Positions 34,301-43,550 are shown, counted from the first letter of the stretch. The stretch is 64,000 nucleotides of DNA from GCA-2733415 sp964276095 (GCA_964276095.1 CAXYDR010000003.1:310001-374000); one strand, 5' to 3'. Numbers and translations are program-made. The notes: generated from the sequence alone by a model not told the origin.

Positions 34301-35048
34301 TAAACCAAAAGCGGCTATTATTCGTGAAAAAGGATCGAACTCTGAGCGTGAAATGGCAAACGCTATGTATTTAGCTGGTTTTGATGTTAAGGATGTACAT
34401 ATGACTGATTTAATATCGGGTCGTGAAACATTAGAAGATATTCAGTTTATTGGTGCTGTTGGAGGGTTCTCTAACTCAGATGTTTTAGGATCTGCTAAAG
34501 GTTGGGCTGGAGCATTTAAATACAATGAAAAAGCGAATACTGCTTTAAAGAATTTCTTTAAAAGAGAGGACACCTTATCAGTTGGGATTTGTAACGGAGC
34601 ACAATTATGGATGGAATTAGATTTAATAAATCCTGATCATAAAGTTCATGGTAAATTAGTTCATAATGATTCTCAAAAACACGAGAGTAACTTTACATCT
34701 GTTACAATTCAAGAGAACAACTCAGTAATGTTAAATACATTGGCTGGTACTAAATTAGGAGTTTGGATTTCACATGGAGAAGGAAAATTTAACTTACCTG
34801 AAAATGAAGCAAATTATGAAATAGCTGCTAAATACGGTTATGATGGTTATCCAGCAAATCCAAATGGTTCAGACTATAACGTTGCTATGATGAGTTCAAA
34901 AGATGGTAGACATTTAGTTACTATGCCACATATTGAGCGTTCTATATTCCAATGGAACTGGGCTAACTATGTAGATGGTAGACAAGACGAAGTTTCTCCT
35001 TGGTTAGAAGCTTTTGTTAACGCTAGAAAATGGTTAGATAATAAATAG
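31380..35048 (+). CDS. purL: Phosphoribosylformylglycinamidine synthase, single-chain type
   Basis: 1222 residues, the large form that fuses synthetase and glutaminase. It converts FGAR, glutamine and ATP to FGAM in purine synthesis. The N-terminal PurS-like region (1-140) and linker (GFSQVNSEHCRHKIFNG) are followed by the FGAM synthase halves, with AETHNFPTTVEPFNGAATGAGGEIRD-type ATP-site sequence and GNEVYRIGMGG-like motifs (here GGENYRIGMGGAA). The C-terminal class I amidotransferase has the nucleophile Cys1071 in GICNGAQLW and the HGEGKF element. It is transcribed alone, between two terminators. Confidence 0.96.
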   Translation: MIHFFGNTNSTVFAVQTTKELSNEAVEKLTWLFGNQPKINAASLDAFFIGPRAAMISPWSTNAVEITQNMTIEGIIRIEEYKSTTENNTDFDPMLSQKFSELNQEIFTIDVKPEAVLDIDDIAAYNKQEGLALSDEEVVYLEEMAAKIGRKLTDSEVFGFSQVNSEHCRHKIFNGTFIIDGEEMPSSLFKLIKKTSAETPKGIVSAYKDNVAFIEGPTVTQFAPKSADKPDFYQETEFNSVISLKAETHNFPTTVEPFNGAATGAGGEIRDRLAGGKGSLPLAGTAVYMTSYSRLEENRPWEQGMDERKWLYQTPMDILIKASNGASDFGNKFGQPLITGSVLTFEHNEDARKLGFDKVIMQAGGIGYGKAEQALKDTPEEGDKIVILGGENYRIGMGGAAVSSADTGGNSAGIELNAIQRSNPEMQKRAANAVRGMVESDINPIVSIHDHGAGGHLNCLSELVEDTGGKIDLDKLPVGDPTLSAKEIIGNESQERMGLVIGKKDVDTLQRIADRERSPMYEVGDVTNDDRFTFESKTTGEKPMDLELSDMFGSSPKTIMNDKTIVRNYDEITYDVKNIDNYLNQVLQLEAVACKDWLTNKVDRCVGGKVAKQQCAGPLQLPLNNVGVMALDYKSTEGVATSIGHAPISALIDPVAGSRNAIAESLSNIIWAPLKDGLSSVSLSANWMWPCKNEGEDARLYKAVKGISDFAIELGINVPTGKDSLSMKQKYPNEEVISPGTVVISAGANCNDINKIVEPVFKTGKGNVYYINLSQDNFKLGGSSFAQVMNKIGAETSTIKNAATFKTAFNTIQDLIKADKIVAGHDVASGGLITTLLELCFADNNIGANLDLTKLGEADSIKVLFSENNGIVLQAVDNSIEKVLTENNVEFFNIGEVTAANEVNIINNSDTFNFNVSELRDTWFRTSALLDAKQCANNKGEERFINYKYQALDYTFPTHFTGKIADAVGTVNGAKPKAAIIREKGSNSEREMANAMYLAGFDVKDVHMTDLISGRETLEDIQFIGAVGGFSNSDVLGSAKGWAGAFKYNEKANTALKNFFKREDTLSVGICNGAQLWMELDLINPDHKVHGKLVHNDSQKHESNFTSVTIQENNSVMLNTLAGTKLGVWISHGEGKFNLPENEANYEIAAKYGYDGYPANPNGSDYNVAMMSSKDGRHLVTMPHIERSIFQWNWANYVDGRQDEVSPWLEAFVNARKWLDNK

Positions 35049-35070
35049 TATTCAATCTATAAATAATACT

Positions 35071-35109
35071 AATCCTCACTTAGCATTGTGCTTTGTGAGG
35101 ATTTTTTTT
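35071..35109 (+). terminator. Intrinsic terminator after purL
   Basis: AATCCTCAC / GTGAGGATT stem (35071-35079, 35095-35103) followed by TTTTTT. An outer pair AATACT (35065-35070) and AGTATT (35110-35115) lies beyond the T-run. Confidence 0.85.
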
Positions 35110-35123
35110 AGTATTTTCACTTC

Positions 35124-35621
35124 ATGAGTATCGAGTTTAAACAAATTTCCCAAAACTACTTTCAACAAGTATTTCAATTAGCTTCTGAGATATGGAATGA
35201 AAACTATAAAGGCATTATAAGTCAGGAACAGATTGATTATATGCTCAATATGATGTATAACTCCGAACGTTTACAACAAGATTTAAATGAAAATTATCAA
35301 TGGGAATTGATAATAAATAAAGAGGAAATCATTGGTTATTTAGCTTATGTAATAAAAAAAGACAACCGAGTGTTCTTGAGTAAAATATACCTAAAAACTA
35401 CTGCTCAGGGATTAGGTTTAGGAAAACGAGCACTTGATAGAATAAAAAACTATGCAAAAACAAATAATTGTTCAGCTGTTTTTTTAACTGTAAATAAAGA
35501 TAATAAAAAAGGGATTAGAGCATATAACAACGCTGGTTTTAATATTGTAGATGAGGAAGTTACAGATATAGGAAAAGGCTATGTAATGGATGATTATATA
35601 TTTGAATTCGTTATACAATAG
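35124..35621 (+). CDS. GNAT family N-acetyltransferase
   Basis: 165 residues. The acetyl-CoA binding motif A is visible as LSKIYLKTTAQGLGLGKRALDRIKNYA (Q-x-x-G-x-G/A variant), followed by VFLTVNKDNKKGIRAYNNAGFNIVDEE, the motif B and YNNAGF signature. The N-terminus (IWNENYKGIISQEQIDYML) resembles spermidine or small-molecule acetyltransferases. The substrate is unknown. It lies between purL and the acyl-CoA ligase and shares a transcript with neither for certain. Confidence 0.88.
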   Translation: MSIEFKQISQNYFQQVFQLASEIWNENYKGIISQEQIDYMLNMMYNSERLQQDLNENYQWELIINKEEIIGYLAYVIKKDNRVFLSKIYLKTTAQGLGLGKRALDRIKNYAKTNNCSAVFLTVNKDNKKGIRAYNNAGFNIVDEEVTDIGKGYVMDDYIFEFVIQ

Positions 35622-35723
35622 TGGGCAAACAAAATTAAGCTGAAAAACCTTTTCATATATTTTCTTGAAAAATCCCCTCATTTTTTCTAATTTGCAGGGT
35701 ACTACCAAATTTAAAATCTATAT

Positions 35724-37502
35724 ATGATCAATATTACACGTCTATTCGATTTCCCATATTATCAATTAGAAAAATACAACCTTGAAAAAGCTCTCGTTAC
35801 TAAATACAGTGGTGAATGGATTGCTACCTCAACTCAAGAGTATATCAATAAGGCAAATGCAATTAGCCGTGGGTTACTTCGTTTAGGAGTTCAGCCTAAC
35901 GATAAAGTTGCTATTATTTCTATGAATAATAGAACAGAATGGAATATCTGTGATATTGGTATATTACAAACAGGTGCTCAAGATGTACCTATTTACCCAA
36001 CCATAACTCAAGAAGATTATGAATATGTTTTAAATCATTGTGAGGCAAAATATTGTTTTATTTCTTGTAAAGAAGTATTGGGTAAGATAAATGCAATTAA
36101 GCATAATGTTCCTTCTTTAAAGGAAATATTTTGTTTTGATGAAATAGATGGTTGTAAAAATTGGACTGAAGTTTTAGAACTAGGAAAAGATGAAAATAAT
36201 CAAAATGAAGTTGAAGAAAGAAAAAATGCAGTAACAACAAACGATTTAGCAACACTAATTTACACATCTGGAACAACCGGAAGACCTAAAGGAGTAATGT
36301 TAACTCATAAAAATATTGTAAGTAACGCACTAAATAGTGCAGCAAGATTACCCATTGATATTGGAGCATCTAAATCATTAAGTTTTTTACCAGTTTGTCA
36401 TATTTATGAGCGCATGTTATTATACATGTACCAATATTGTGGTACAAGTGTCTATTTTGCAGAATCTTTAGAAACTATTAGCGATAACTTAAAGGAAATC
36501 AAGCCTGATGTTATGAGTGCTGTTCCAAGATTGCTAGAGAAAGTTTATGATAAAATATACGCTAAAGGGACTGAATTAACAGGCTTAAAGAAAAAGTTAT
36601 TTTTCTGGGCAGTTGAATTAGGTTTACAATATGAGCCTTATGGAAAAAATGGTGCTATATATGAATTCAAATTAAAAATTGCTAGAAAATTAATTTTTAG
36701 TAAATGGCAAGAAGCATTAGGAGGAAATTTAAAAGCTATAGCATCTGGTAGTGCTGCTCTACAACCAAGATTAGCAAGAGTATATAATGCTGCTGGTATT
36801 CCAGTAATGGAAGGTTATGGCTTAACTGAAACATCTCCTGTTGTATCCGTAAACGACATGCGTAAAAACGGGTTCAGAATTGGAACAGTAGGTAAGTTAT
36901 TAGCAGATACCGAAGTTAAGATTGCTCAAGATGGTGAAATTTTAGTTAAAGGCCCACAAGTGATGATAGGGTATTATAAAGATCAGGAAAAAACTAATGA
37001 AGTATTGAAAAACGGATATTTCCATACTGGAGATATTGGTGAAATTGACGCTGATGGCTTCTTAAAAATTACAGACCGTAAAAAGGAAATGTTTAAAACC
37101 TCTGGTGGTAAATATGTTGCTCCACAAGTATTAGAAAATCAATTTAAACAATCACGTTTTATTGAACAGATAATGGTGATTGGTGATGGTGAAAAAATGC
37201 CTGCTGCATTTATACAGCCTAACTTTGAATTTATTACTGATTGGGCTAAAATGCATAATGTTTCATTAGGAAACTCAACACAGGAATTAATTAACAACCC
37301 ACAACTATTAGAACGTATTCAAAAAGAAGTTGATATACACAATGCTAAGTTCGGAAAATGGGAACAAGTAAAACGCTTTGAACTAACTCCTGACGTTTGG
37401 AGTATCGATGAAGGTCACTTAACACCTACAATGAAAATGAAGCGTAAAGTGATTAAAGAGAAATACTTAGATCTCTATAATAAAATATATGCTAAGAATT
37501 AA
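35724..37502 (+). CDS. Long-chain fatty-acid-CoA ligase (AMP-forming)
   Basis: 592 residues, the size of bacterial ACSL-like ligases. The P-loop AMP-binding motif is LIYTSGTTGRPKGVMLTHKN; the A5 motif is MEGYGLTETSPVVSVN; the A7/A8 motifs are YFHTGDIGEIDADGFLKITDRKKEMFKTSGGKYVAP. It activates fatty acids to acyl-CoA thioesters at the inner face of the membrane. Position just upstream of the MarR-controlled beta-oxidation operon gives the pathway context, although a strong terminator separates them and it is not under the visible MarR palindrome. Confidence 0.93.
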   Translation: MINITRLFDFPYYQLEKYNLEKALVTKYSGEWIATSTQEYINKANAISRGLLRLGVQPNDKVAIISMNNRTEWNICDIGILQTGAQDVPIYPTITQEDYEYVLNHCEAKYCFISCKEVLGKINAIKHNVPSLKEIFCFDEIDGCKNWTEVLELGKDENNQNEVEERKNAVTTNDLATLIYTSGTTGRPKGVMLTHKNIVSNALNSAARLPIDIGASKSLSFLPVCHIYERMLLYMYQYCGTSVYFAESLETISDNLKEIKPDVMSAVPRLLEKVYDKIYAKGTELTGLKKKLFFWAVELGLQYEPYGKNGAIYEFKLKIARKLIFSKWQEALGGNLKAIASGSAALQPRLARVYNAAGIPVMEGYGLTETSPVVSVNDMRKNGFRIGTVGKLLADTEVKIAQDGEILVKGPQVMIGYYKDQEKTNEVLKNGYFHTGDIGEIDADGFLKITDRKKEMFKTSGGKYVAPQVLENQFKQSRFIEQIMVIGDGEKMPAAFIQPNFEFITDWAKMHNVSLGNSTQELINNPQLLERIQKEVDIHNAKFGKWEQVKRFELTPDVWSIDEGHLTPTMKMKRKVIKEKYLDLYNKIYAKN

Positions 37503-37523
37503 AAATTAAACCTTTTTGAAAAT

Positions 37524-37556
37524 AAAAAATAGCTCCATAGTTGGAGCTATTTTTAT
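37524..37556 (+). terminator. Intrinsic terminator after the acyl-CoA ligase
   Basis: AAAAATAGCTCC / GGAGCTATTTTT, a perfect 12-bp stem with a 6-nt loop and a T-rich tail. Confidence 0.9.
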
Positions 37557-37564
37557 TTAACATT

Positions 37565-37590
37565 AAATTATTATGCGTGCATAATAATTT
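37565..37590. promoter_or_regulatory. Perfect 26-bp palindromic operator, probable MarR binding site
   Basis: AAATTATTATGC, two bases GT, then GCATAATAATTT. The two 12-bp arms are exact reverse complements. The site lies 4 bp upstream of the -7 box at 37595-37602 and thus covers the -33 region of the marR-fad promoter. Position and symmetry strongly suggest the operator of the MarR protein encoded just downstream, giving autoregulated repression, probably relieved by an acyl-CoA. Confidence 0.8.
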
Positions 37591-37594
37591 TTAC

Positions 37595-37602
37595 TATATT
37601 TG
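37595..37602 (+). promoter_or_regulatory. -7 box TATATTTG of the marR-fad operon
   Basis: Exact TAnnTTTG match, 34 nt before the marR ATG. A suitable -33 sequence would fall inside the adjoining palindrome, so bound repressor should block polymerase. Confidence 0.65.
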
Positions 37603-37636
37603 AGAGAATAAAATTATATCCCCTAATATACAAAAA

Positions 37637-38083
37637 ATGACAGAGAAAACAATCGATCATGTTTTACGAGCCACATGGCAAGCTGTTGCAAAATCATATA
37701 ATGAAGAAGCTAGTAAGTATGGAGCTACAATGGCCATTGCTTTTACACTCCTAAATATTGATAAAGATGGAACAGCCTCTACAGCTTTAGGCCCTAAAAT
37801 GGGAATGGAAGCCACTAGTCTTTCGCGTACACTAAAGAACATGGAAGAAAAAGGGTTAATTTATCGTAAAAAAAACCCAAATGACGGCAGAAGTGTTTTA
37901 GTGTTCTTAACCGATTACGGAATAGAAATGAGAAATATTTCTAAAGAAAAAGTTTTGATGTTTAACGAAACTATAAATAAAAACCTAAGCGCCGAAAAAA
38001 TCGCTAATTTCCATGAGGTTTCAAATACTATCGTGGATTTAATACAACAACGTAAAATATTTAATAAAAAACAAACTAATTAA
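37637..38083 (+). CDS. MarR family transcriptional regulator of the fad operon
   Basis: 148 residues. The winged helix lies in the middle (TASTALGPKMGMEATSLSRTLKNMEEKGLIYRKKNPNDGRSVLVFLTDYG), with the recognition helix followed by the D-x-R wing motif NDGRS that is diagnostic of MarR. Flanking helices form the dimer interface. It is the first gene of an operon with the beta-oxidation fusion enzyme (1 bp downstream), thiolase and acyl-CoA dehydrogenase, and a perfect palindrome overlaps its own promoter. It is therefore probably a repressor sensing fatty acids or acyl-CoA, analogous in role to FadR but from a different family. Confidence 0.92.
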   Translation: MTEKTIDHVLRATWQAVAKSYNEEASKYGATMAIAFTLLNIDKDGTASTALGPKMGMEATSLSRTLKNMEEKGLIYRKKNPNDGRSVLVFLTDYGIEMRNISKEKVLMFNETINKNLSAEKIANFHEVSNTIVDLIQQRKIFNKKQTN

Positions 38084-38084
38084 A

Positions 38085-40487
38085 ATGCAAAGACTCATAA
38101 AAAAAATTGCAGTAATTGGATCAGGTATTATGGGAAGTGGAATCGCTTGCCATTTTGCAAATATTGGTGTTGAAGTTTTATTACTTGACATTGTACCTAG
38201 AGAACTTACTGAAAAAGAAAAAGCCAAAGGTTTAACTTTGGAAAGTAAAAGTGTACGTAATCGCTTAGTAAACGATTCTTTAACAGCTGCATTAAAATCA
38301 AAACCATCACCTATTTATAGTAAAAAATTTGCAGATAGAATCACCACTGGAAATTTAGAAGATGATATTGCTGAAATTACAACTGCAGACTGGATAATTG
38401 AAGTTGTTGTAGAACGCTTAGACATCAAGAAAATGGTGTTTGAAAACATCGAGAAATACCGAAAACTCGGAACTTTAATTACATCAAATACTTCTGGTAT
38501 TCCAATTAAGTTTATGAGTGAAGGGCGCAGTGAGGATTTCCAGAAACATTTCTGTGGTACTCACTTCTTTAACCCAGCCAGATACTTAAATTTATTTGAA
38601 ATTATTCCTGGGCCAAAAACCTCTAATGAAGTATTAGACTTCTTAAATGGATACGGTGAAAAATTCTTAGGAAAAACATCAGTAGTTGCTAAAGACACAC
38701 CTGCTTTTATAGGAAATAGGATAGGTATTTTTAGCATCATGAGTTTATTTCATATGGTTAAGGAATTAGACTTAACTATTGAAGAAGTAGATAAACTTAG
38801 TGGCCCAGTAATTGGTCGTCCTAAGTCAGCTACTTTCAGAACAGTTGATGTTGTTGGATTAGACACCTTAGTACATGTTGCTAACGGAATTTATGACAAC
38901 TGTCCAACTGACGAGAATCATGAATTGTTTAAACTTCCAACATTCATCAATACCATGATGGAAAACAAATGGTTAGGAAGTAAAACTAAGCAAGGTTTTT
39001 ATAAAAAAACAATGATTGATGGTAAAAAAGAAATACTATCATTAGACCTCAACACTTTAGAATACCGAGCAAAAAAAAGAGCGAAGTTTGCAACTTTAGA
39101 ACTTACAAAAAACATTGATAATGTTATCGATCGTTTTAAAGTTCTTGTTGCTGGAAAAGATAAAGCTGGTGAGTTTTACCGAAAAAGTTTAGCTGCACTT
39201 TTTGCATATGTATCTAATCGAATACCAGAAATTTCAGATGAGCTTTATAAAATAGATGATGCTATGAAAGCTGGTTTCGGATGGGAACATGGTCCTTTTC
39301 AAATATGGGACGCCATTGGAGTTGAAAAAGGAATTGAAATCATGAAAGCAGAAGGACTTGCTCCTTCTGCATGGGTTAACGATATGTTAACTTCTGGTAA
39401 CAATAATTTTTATACAGTAAAAGAAGGAGCTACATACTATTATAATAACAATAAGAAAACCCAAGAGAAAGTTCCTGGACAAGATGCCTTTATTATCTTA
39501 GATAATATCAGAAAAACCTCTGAAGTATATAAAAATTCTGGAGTAGTAATTGAAGATATTGGTGATGGAATTTTGAATTGTGAATTCCGTTCTAAAATGA
39601 ACTCTATTGGTGGTGATGTCCTTTCTGGATTAAATAAAGCTATAGATTTAGCAGAACAAAATTATCAAGGATTAGTAATTGGTAACCAAGGAGGCAATTT
39701 CTCTGTAGGTGCTAATATCGGAATGATTTTTATGCTTGCAATTGAGCAAGAATACGACGAGCTAAATATGGCCGTTAAGTATTTCCAAGATACCACCATG
39801 CGTTTGCGTTATTCTGGAATACCAACAGTTGTTGCTCCTCACGGAATGACATTAGGTGGTGGTTGTGAATTAGCATTACACGCCGATAAAGTTGTAGCTG
39901 CGGCAGAAACATATATTGGATTAGTAGAATTTGGAGTAGGTGTTATTCCAGGTGGAGGTGGATCAAAAGAAATGGCTTTAAGAGCATCTGATACTTTTGA
40001 AAAAAATGATGTTGAATTAAATAGACTGCAAGAACATTTCCTTACGGTTGCAATGGCAAAAGTAGCCACTTCAGCTCATGAAGCATATGACCTTAATTTA
40101 TTACAAAAAGGTAAAGATGTTGTTGTAGTAAATAAGAGCCGACAAATTGCAACTGCCAAAGCACATGCTATGTTAATGGCTGAACAAGGGTATACTCAAC
40201 CTGTTAGAAGAAAAGACGTAAAGGTTTTAGGTAAACAGGCATTAGGTATGTTTATGGTAGGTACTGATTCTATGGAGGCTGGGAAATATATTTCTGAGCA
40301 CGATAAAAAAATCGCTAATAAACTAGCTTACGTAATGGCTGGTGGTGATCTATCTGAACCAACTATGGTATCTGAACAATACTTATTAGATCTTGAAAGA
40401 GAAGCTTTTTTATCATTAACAACTGAAAGAAAGACTTTAGAAAGGTTAGAGCAAATGTTAAAAAAAGGAAGGCCACTTAGAAATTAA
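38085..40487 (+). CDS. 3-hydroxyacyl-CoA dehydrogenase/enoyl-CoA hydratase (FadN-like fusion)
   Basis: 800 residues. The N-terminal dehydrogenase has an NAD-binding IAVIGSGIMGSGIACHFA motif, EVVVERLDIKK, SNTSGIPI and CGTHFFNPARYLNLFEI containing the catalytic histidine; C-terminal dehydrogenase domains follow to about 460. The enoyl-CoA hydratase domain comes last (about 490-690), with LGGGCELALHAD and GLVEFGVGVIPGGGG. This order, dehydrogenase first, is that of Bacillus FadN and opposite to E. coli FadB. It catalyses the second and third steps of beta-oxidation. It starts 1 bp after marR. Confidence 0.93.
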   Translation: MQRLIKKIAVIGSGIMGSGIACHFANIGVEVLLLDIVPRELTEKEKAKGLTLESKSVRNRLVNDSLTAALKSKPSPIYSKKFADRITTGNLEDDIAEITTADWIIEVVVERLDIKKMVFENIEKYRKLGTLITSNTSGIPIKFMSEGRSEDFQKHFCGTHFFNPARYLNLFEIIPGPKTSNEVLDFLNGYGEKFLGKTSVVAKDTPAFIGNRIGIFSIMSLFHMVKELDLTIEEVDKLSGPVIGRPKSATFRTVDVVGLDTLVHVANGIYDNCPTDENHELFKLPTFINTMMENKWLGSKTKQGFYKKTMIDGKKEILSLDLNTLEYRAKKRAKFATLELTKNIDNVIDRFKVLVAGKDKAGEFYRKSLAALFAYVSNRIPEISDELYKIDDAMKAGFGWEHGPFQIWDAIGVEKGIEIMKAEGLAPSAWVNDMLTSGNNNFYTVKEGATYYYNNNKKTQEKVPGQDAFIILDNIRKTSEVYKNSGVVIEDIGDGILNCEFRSKMNSIGGDVLSGLNKAIDLAEQNYQGLVIGNQGGNFSVGANIGMIFMLAIEQEYDELNMAVKYFQDTTMRLRYSGIPTVVAPHGMTLGGGCELALHADKVVAAAETYIGLVEFGVGVIPGGGGSKEMALRASDTFEKNDVELNRLQEHFLTVAMAKVATSAHEAYDLNLLQKGKDVVVVNKSRQIATAKAHAMLMAEQGYTQPVRRKDVKVLGKQALGMFMVGTDSMEAGKYISEHDKKIANKLAYVMAGGDLSEPTMVSEQYLLDLEREAFLSLTTERKTLERLEQMLKKGRPLRN

Positions 40488-40526
40488 GCTGGAATATCTT
40501 TTTAATAACCTCTAAAACAAATAAAA

Positions 40527-41717
40527 ATGAAACAAGCATATATAGTAAAAGCATACAGAACAGCAGTTGGTAAAGCACCTAAAGGAGTTTTCCGTTTTAA
40601 AAGAACTGATGAATTAGCTGCAGAGACCATTAAATACATGATGGATGAATTACCAAATTTTGACAAAACACGCATTGATGATGTTATGGTTGGTAATGCA
40701 ATGCCAGAAGGTTCTCAAGGATTAAACATGGGACGATTAATTTCATTAATGGGATTAGACATCGTTGATGTTCCAGGAGTTACAGTAAACAGGTTTTGCT
40801 CATCAGGTATCGAAACTATCGGTATGGCATCTGCTAAAATACAAGCTGGAATGGCAGATTGTATTATAGCTGGAGGTGCGGAAAGCATGAGTTCTGTTCC
40901 TATGACAGGATATAAAACTGAATTGAATTATGATGTAATCAACTCTGGTCATGAAGATTATTATTGGGGAATGGGAAATACTGCTGAAGCAGTAGCCAAC
41001 CAATTTAACGTCTCTAGAGAAGATCAAGATGAGTTTGCATTTCAATCGCATATGAAAGCATTGAAAGCTCAAGCAGAAAATCGTTTTCAAGATCAGATTG
41101 TACCGATAACTGTTAACGAAACTTATGTTGATGTAAATGGAAAAAAGGCAACAAAATCATATACTGTTACAAAAGATGAAGGTCCTCGTGCCGGAACCAG
41201 TACTACTGTATTAAACAAATTACGTCCGGTATTTGCTGCAGGAGGAAGTGTTACAGCTGGAAATTCATCACAAATGAGTGATGGTGCTGCATTTGTTTTA
41301 GTTATGAGTGAAGCTATGGTAAAAGAATTAAATCTGGAACCAATTGCTCGATTAGTAAATTATGCAGCAGCTGGTGTTGAACCAAGAATTATGGGAATTG
41401 GTCCTGTGGCAGCAATTCCTAAAGTATTAAAACAAGCTGGCTTAAAACAATCTGATATTGAGTTAATTGAATTAAATGAAGCTTTCGCATCACAATCATT
41501 AGCTGTTTTGAGAGAACTAAACTTAAACCCAGATATCGTAAACGTTAATGGTGGCGCAATTGCCTTAGGTCATCCACTAGGATGTACAGGAGCGAAATTA
41601 TCAGTTCAATTATTTGACGAAATGCGCAAGCGTGATATGTCAGGTAAATATGGTATGGTAACAATGTGTGTTGGTACTGGTCAAGGTGCTGCAGGAATAT
41701 TTGAATTTTTAAAATAA
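40527..41717 (+). CDS. Acetyl-CoA C-acyltransferase (thiolase)
   Basis: 396 residues. The acyl-accepting nucleophile is Cys91 in VNRFCSSGIETIGMA; the second-domain residues are the histidine of GGAIALGHPLGCTGAKL and the cysteine of TMCVGTGQGAAGIFE. It cleaves 3-ketoacyl-CoA to acetyl-CoA and a shortened acyl-CoA, the last step of beta-oxidation (FadA/FadI role). It lies 39 bp after the FadN-like fusion and 17 bp before the acyl-CoA dehydrogenase, in the MarR-controlled operon. Confidence 0.95.
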   Translation: MKQAYIVKAYRTAVGKAPKGVFRFKRTDELAAETIKYMMDELPNFDKTRIDDVMVGNAMPEGSQGLNMGRLISLMGLDIVDVPGVTVNRFCSSGIETIGMASAKIQAGMADCIIAGGAESMSSVPMTGYKTELNYDVINSGHEDYYWGMGNTAEAVANQFNVSREDQDEFAFQSHMKALKAQAENRFQDQIVPITVNETYVDVNGKKATKSYTVTKDEGPRAGTSTTVLNKLRPVFAAGGSVTAGNSSQMSDGAAFVLVMSEAMVKELNLEPIARLVNYAAAGVEPRIMGIGPVAAIPKVLKQAGLKQSDIELIELNEAFASQSLAVLRELNLNPDIVNVNGGAIALGHPLGCTGAKLSVQLFDEMRKRDMSGKYGMVTMCVGTGQGAAGIFEFLK

Positions 41718-41734
41718 TCAATCAGAAAACAATC

Positions 41735-43537
41735 ATGGAAGAAAAAGATATATTAAGAGGTGGACAATTTTTAGTAAAGGAAACAAACTGTGAAGATGTT
41801 TTTACTCCTGAAGATTTTACTGAAGAACAACGAATGATGAAGGAAGCTGTCATGGAATTTAATGACCGTGAAATTATCCCTCATAAAGCACGATTTGAAA
41901 ATAAGGATTATGCACTAACCGAAGAGGTTATGCGTAAAGCTGGTGAACTTGGCTTTTTAGGAGTTGCAGTACCTGAAGCTTACGGTGGAATGGGAATGGG
42001 ATTTGTGTCAACTATGCTAACTTGTGATTACATATCTAGTGGAACTGGGTCTTTCAGTACAGCTTTTGGAGCACATACAGGTATTGGTACTATGCCAATA
42101 ACACTTTATGGAACTGAAGAACAAAAGAAAAAATACGTTCCTAGATTAGCTTCTGGTGAATGGTTTGGATCTTATTGTTTAACAGAACCTGGTGCTGGAT
42201 CGGATGCCAACTCTGGAAAAACTACCGCTACTCTATCTGACGATGGAAAGCATTACAAAATAAATGGACAAAAAATGTGGATTTCAAATGCAGGATTCTG
42301 TAGTTTGATGATTGTTTTTGCACGTATTGAAGATGATAAAAATATTACTGGTTTTATAGTTGAATATGATAAAACCAATCCTAATGGTATTACTATGGGA
42401 GAAGAAGAACACAAATTAGGAATTAGAGCTTCTTCTACTCGTCAAGTCTTTTTTAGCGATACTGTTGTTCCTACAGAAAACATGTTATCGGAAAGAGGTA
42501 ATGGGTTTAAAATTGCCATGAATGCGTTAAATATTGGTAGGATTAAATTAGCAGCAGCTTGTTTAGACTCACAACGTAGAATTACTTCGTTATCTGTTAA
42601 TTACGCAAACGAGCGTAAGCAATTTAAAACACCTATTGCCGAGTTTGGTGCTATAAAATATAAGTTGGCAGAAATGGCTACTAATGCCTATGTTGGTGAG
42701 TCTGCTAGTTATAGAGCAGCAAAGAATATTGAAGATAGAATAGCAATTAGAGAAGCTGCTGGTAACACACATCAAGAAGCTGAATTGAAGGGGGTTGAAG
42801 AATACGCTATTGAATGTTCTATTTTAAAAGTTGCAGTTTCTGAAGATGTACAAAATTGTGCCGATGAAGGAATTCAAATTTATGGAGGAATGGGATTCTC
42901 TGAAGAGACTCCTATGGAATCCGCTTGGAGAGATGCACGTATTGCACGTATCTATGAAGGTACTAACGAAATCAATAGGATGCTTTCAGTAGGTATGTTA
43001 ATCAAAAAAGCCATGAAAGGTCATATTGACTTATTAGCTCCAGCCATGGCTGTTGCTGATGAATTAACAGGAATACCTTCTTTTGAAACACCAGATTATT
43101 CTGAATTGTTTGCTGAAGAGAAAGCCATTATTGCCAAACTAAAAAAAGTGTTCTTAATGGTTGCTGGTGCTGCTATACAAAAATTTGGTCCTGATTTAGA
43201 AAATCATCAACAGTTATTGACTGCAGCTTCAAATATTCTAATTGAAACATATATGGCTGAATCTGCTATTTTAAGAACTGAAAAAAATGCAAAAAAGGAT
43301 GGAAAAGATTCTCAGAGCAATCAAATAGCTATGTCACAATTGTATTTATATAATGCAGTAGATATCATTACGAAAAATGCTAAAGAAGGAATTGTATCAT
43401 TCGCAGAAGGTGATGAACAAAAAATGATGCTTATGGGACTTAAACGTTTTACTAAATACGCAAATATGCCAAACGTAGTAGCATTGAGAACTCAAATAGC
43501 TGATAAATTGAATGAAGAAAACAAATATTGTTTTTAA
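41735..43537 (+). CDS. Acyl-CoA dehydrogenase, long form
   Basis: 600 residues, longer than classic 380-residue enzymes because of a C-terminal extension of about 170 residues, as in VLCAD- and FadE-like enzymes of Firmicutes and Bacteroidota. FAD and substrate motifs are YCLTEPGAGSDANSGKTTA, MWISNAGFCSLMIVFA and the ECSILKVAVSEDVQNCADEGIQIYGGMGFSEE block. The catalytic glutamate is in RIYEGTNEINR. It performs the first oxidation of beta-oxidation. It is the last gene of the operon, followed by a long AT-rich terminator. Confidence 0.94.
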   Translation: MEEKDILRGGQFLVKETNCEDVFTPEDFTEEQRMMKEAVMEFNDREIIPHKARFENKDYALTEEVMRKAGELGFLGVAVPEAYGGMGMGFVSTMLTCDYISSGTGSFSTAFGAHTGIGTMPITLYGTEEQKKKYVPRLASGEWFGSYCLTEPGAGSDANSGKTTATLSDDGKHYKINGQKMWISNAGFCSLMIVFARIEDDKNITGFIVEYDKTNPNGITMGEEEHKLGIRASSTRQVFFSDTVVPTENMLSERGNGFKIAMNALNIGRIKLAAACLDSQRRITSLSVNYANERKQFKTPIAEFGAIKYKLAEMATNAYVGESASYRAAKNIEDRIAIREAAGNTHQEAELKGVEEYAIECSILKVAVSEDVQNCADEGIQIYGGMGFSEETPMESAWRDARIARIYEGTNEINRMLSVGMLIKKAMKGHIDLLAPAMAVADELTGIPSFETPDYSELFAEEKAIIAKLKKVFLMVAGAAIQKFGPDLENHQQLLTAASNILIETYMAESAILRTEKNAKKDGKDSQSNQIAMSQLYLYNAVDIITKNAKEGIVSFAEGDEQKMMLMGLKRFTKYANMPNVVALRTQIADKLNEENKYCF

Positions 43538-43550
43538 TTGAAGTCTAAAT

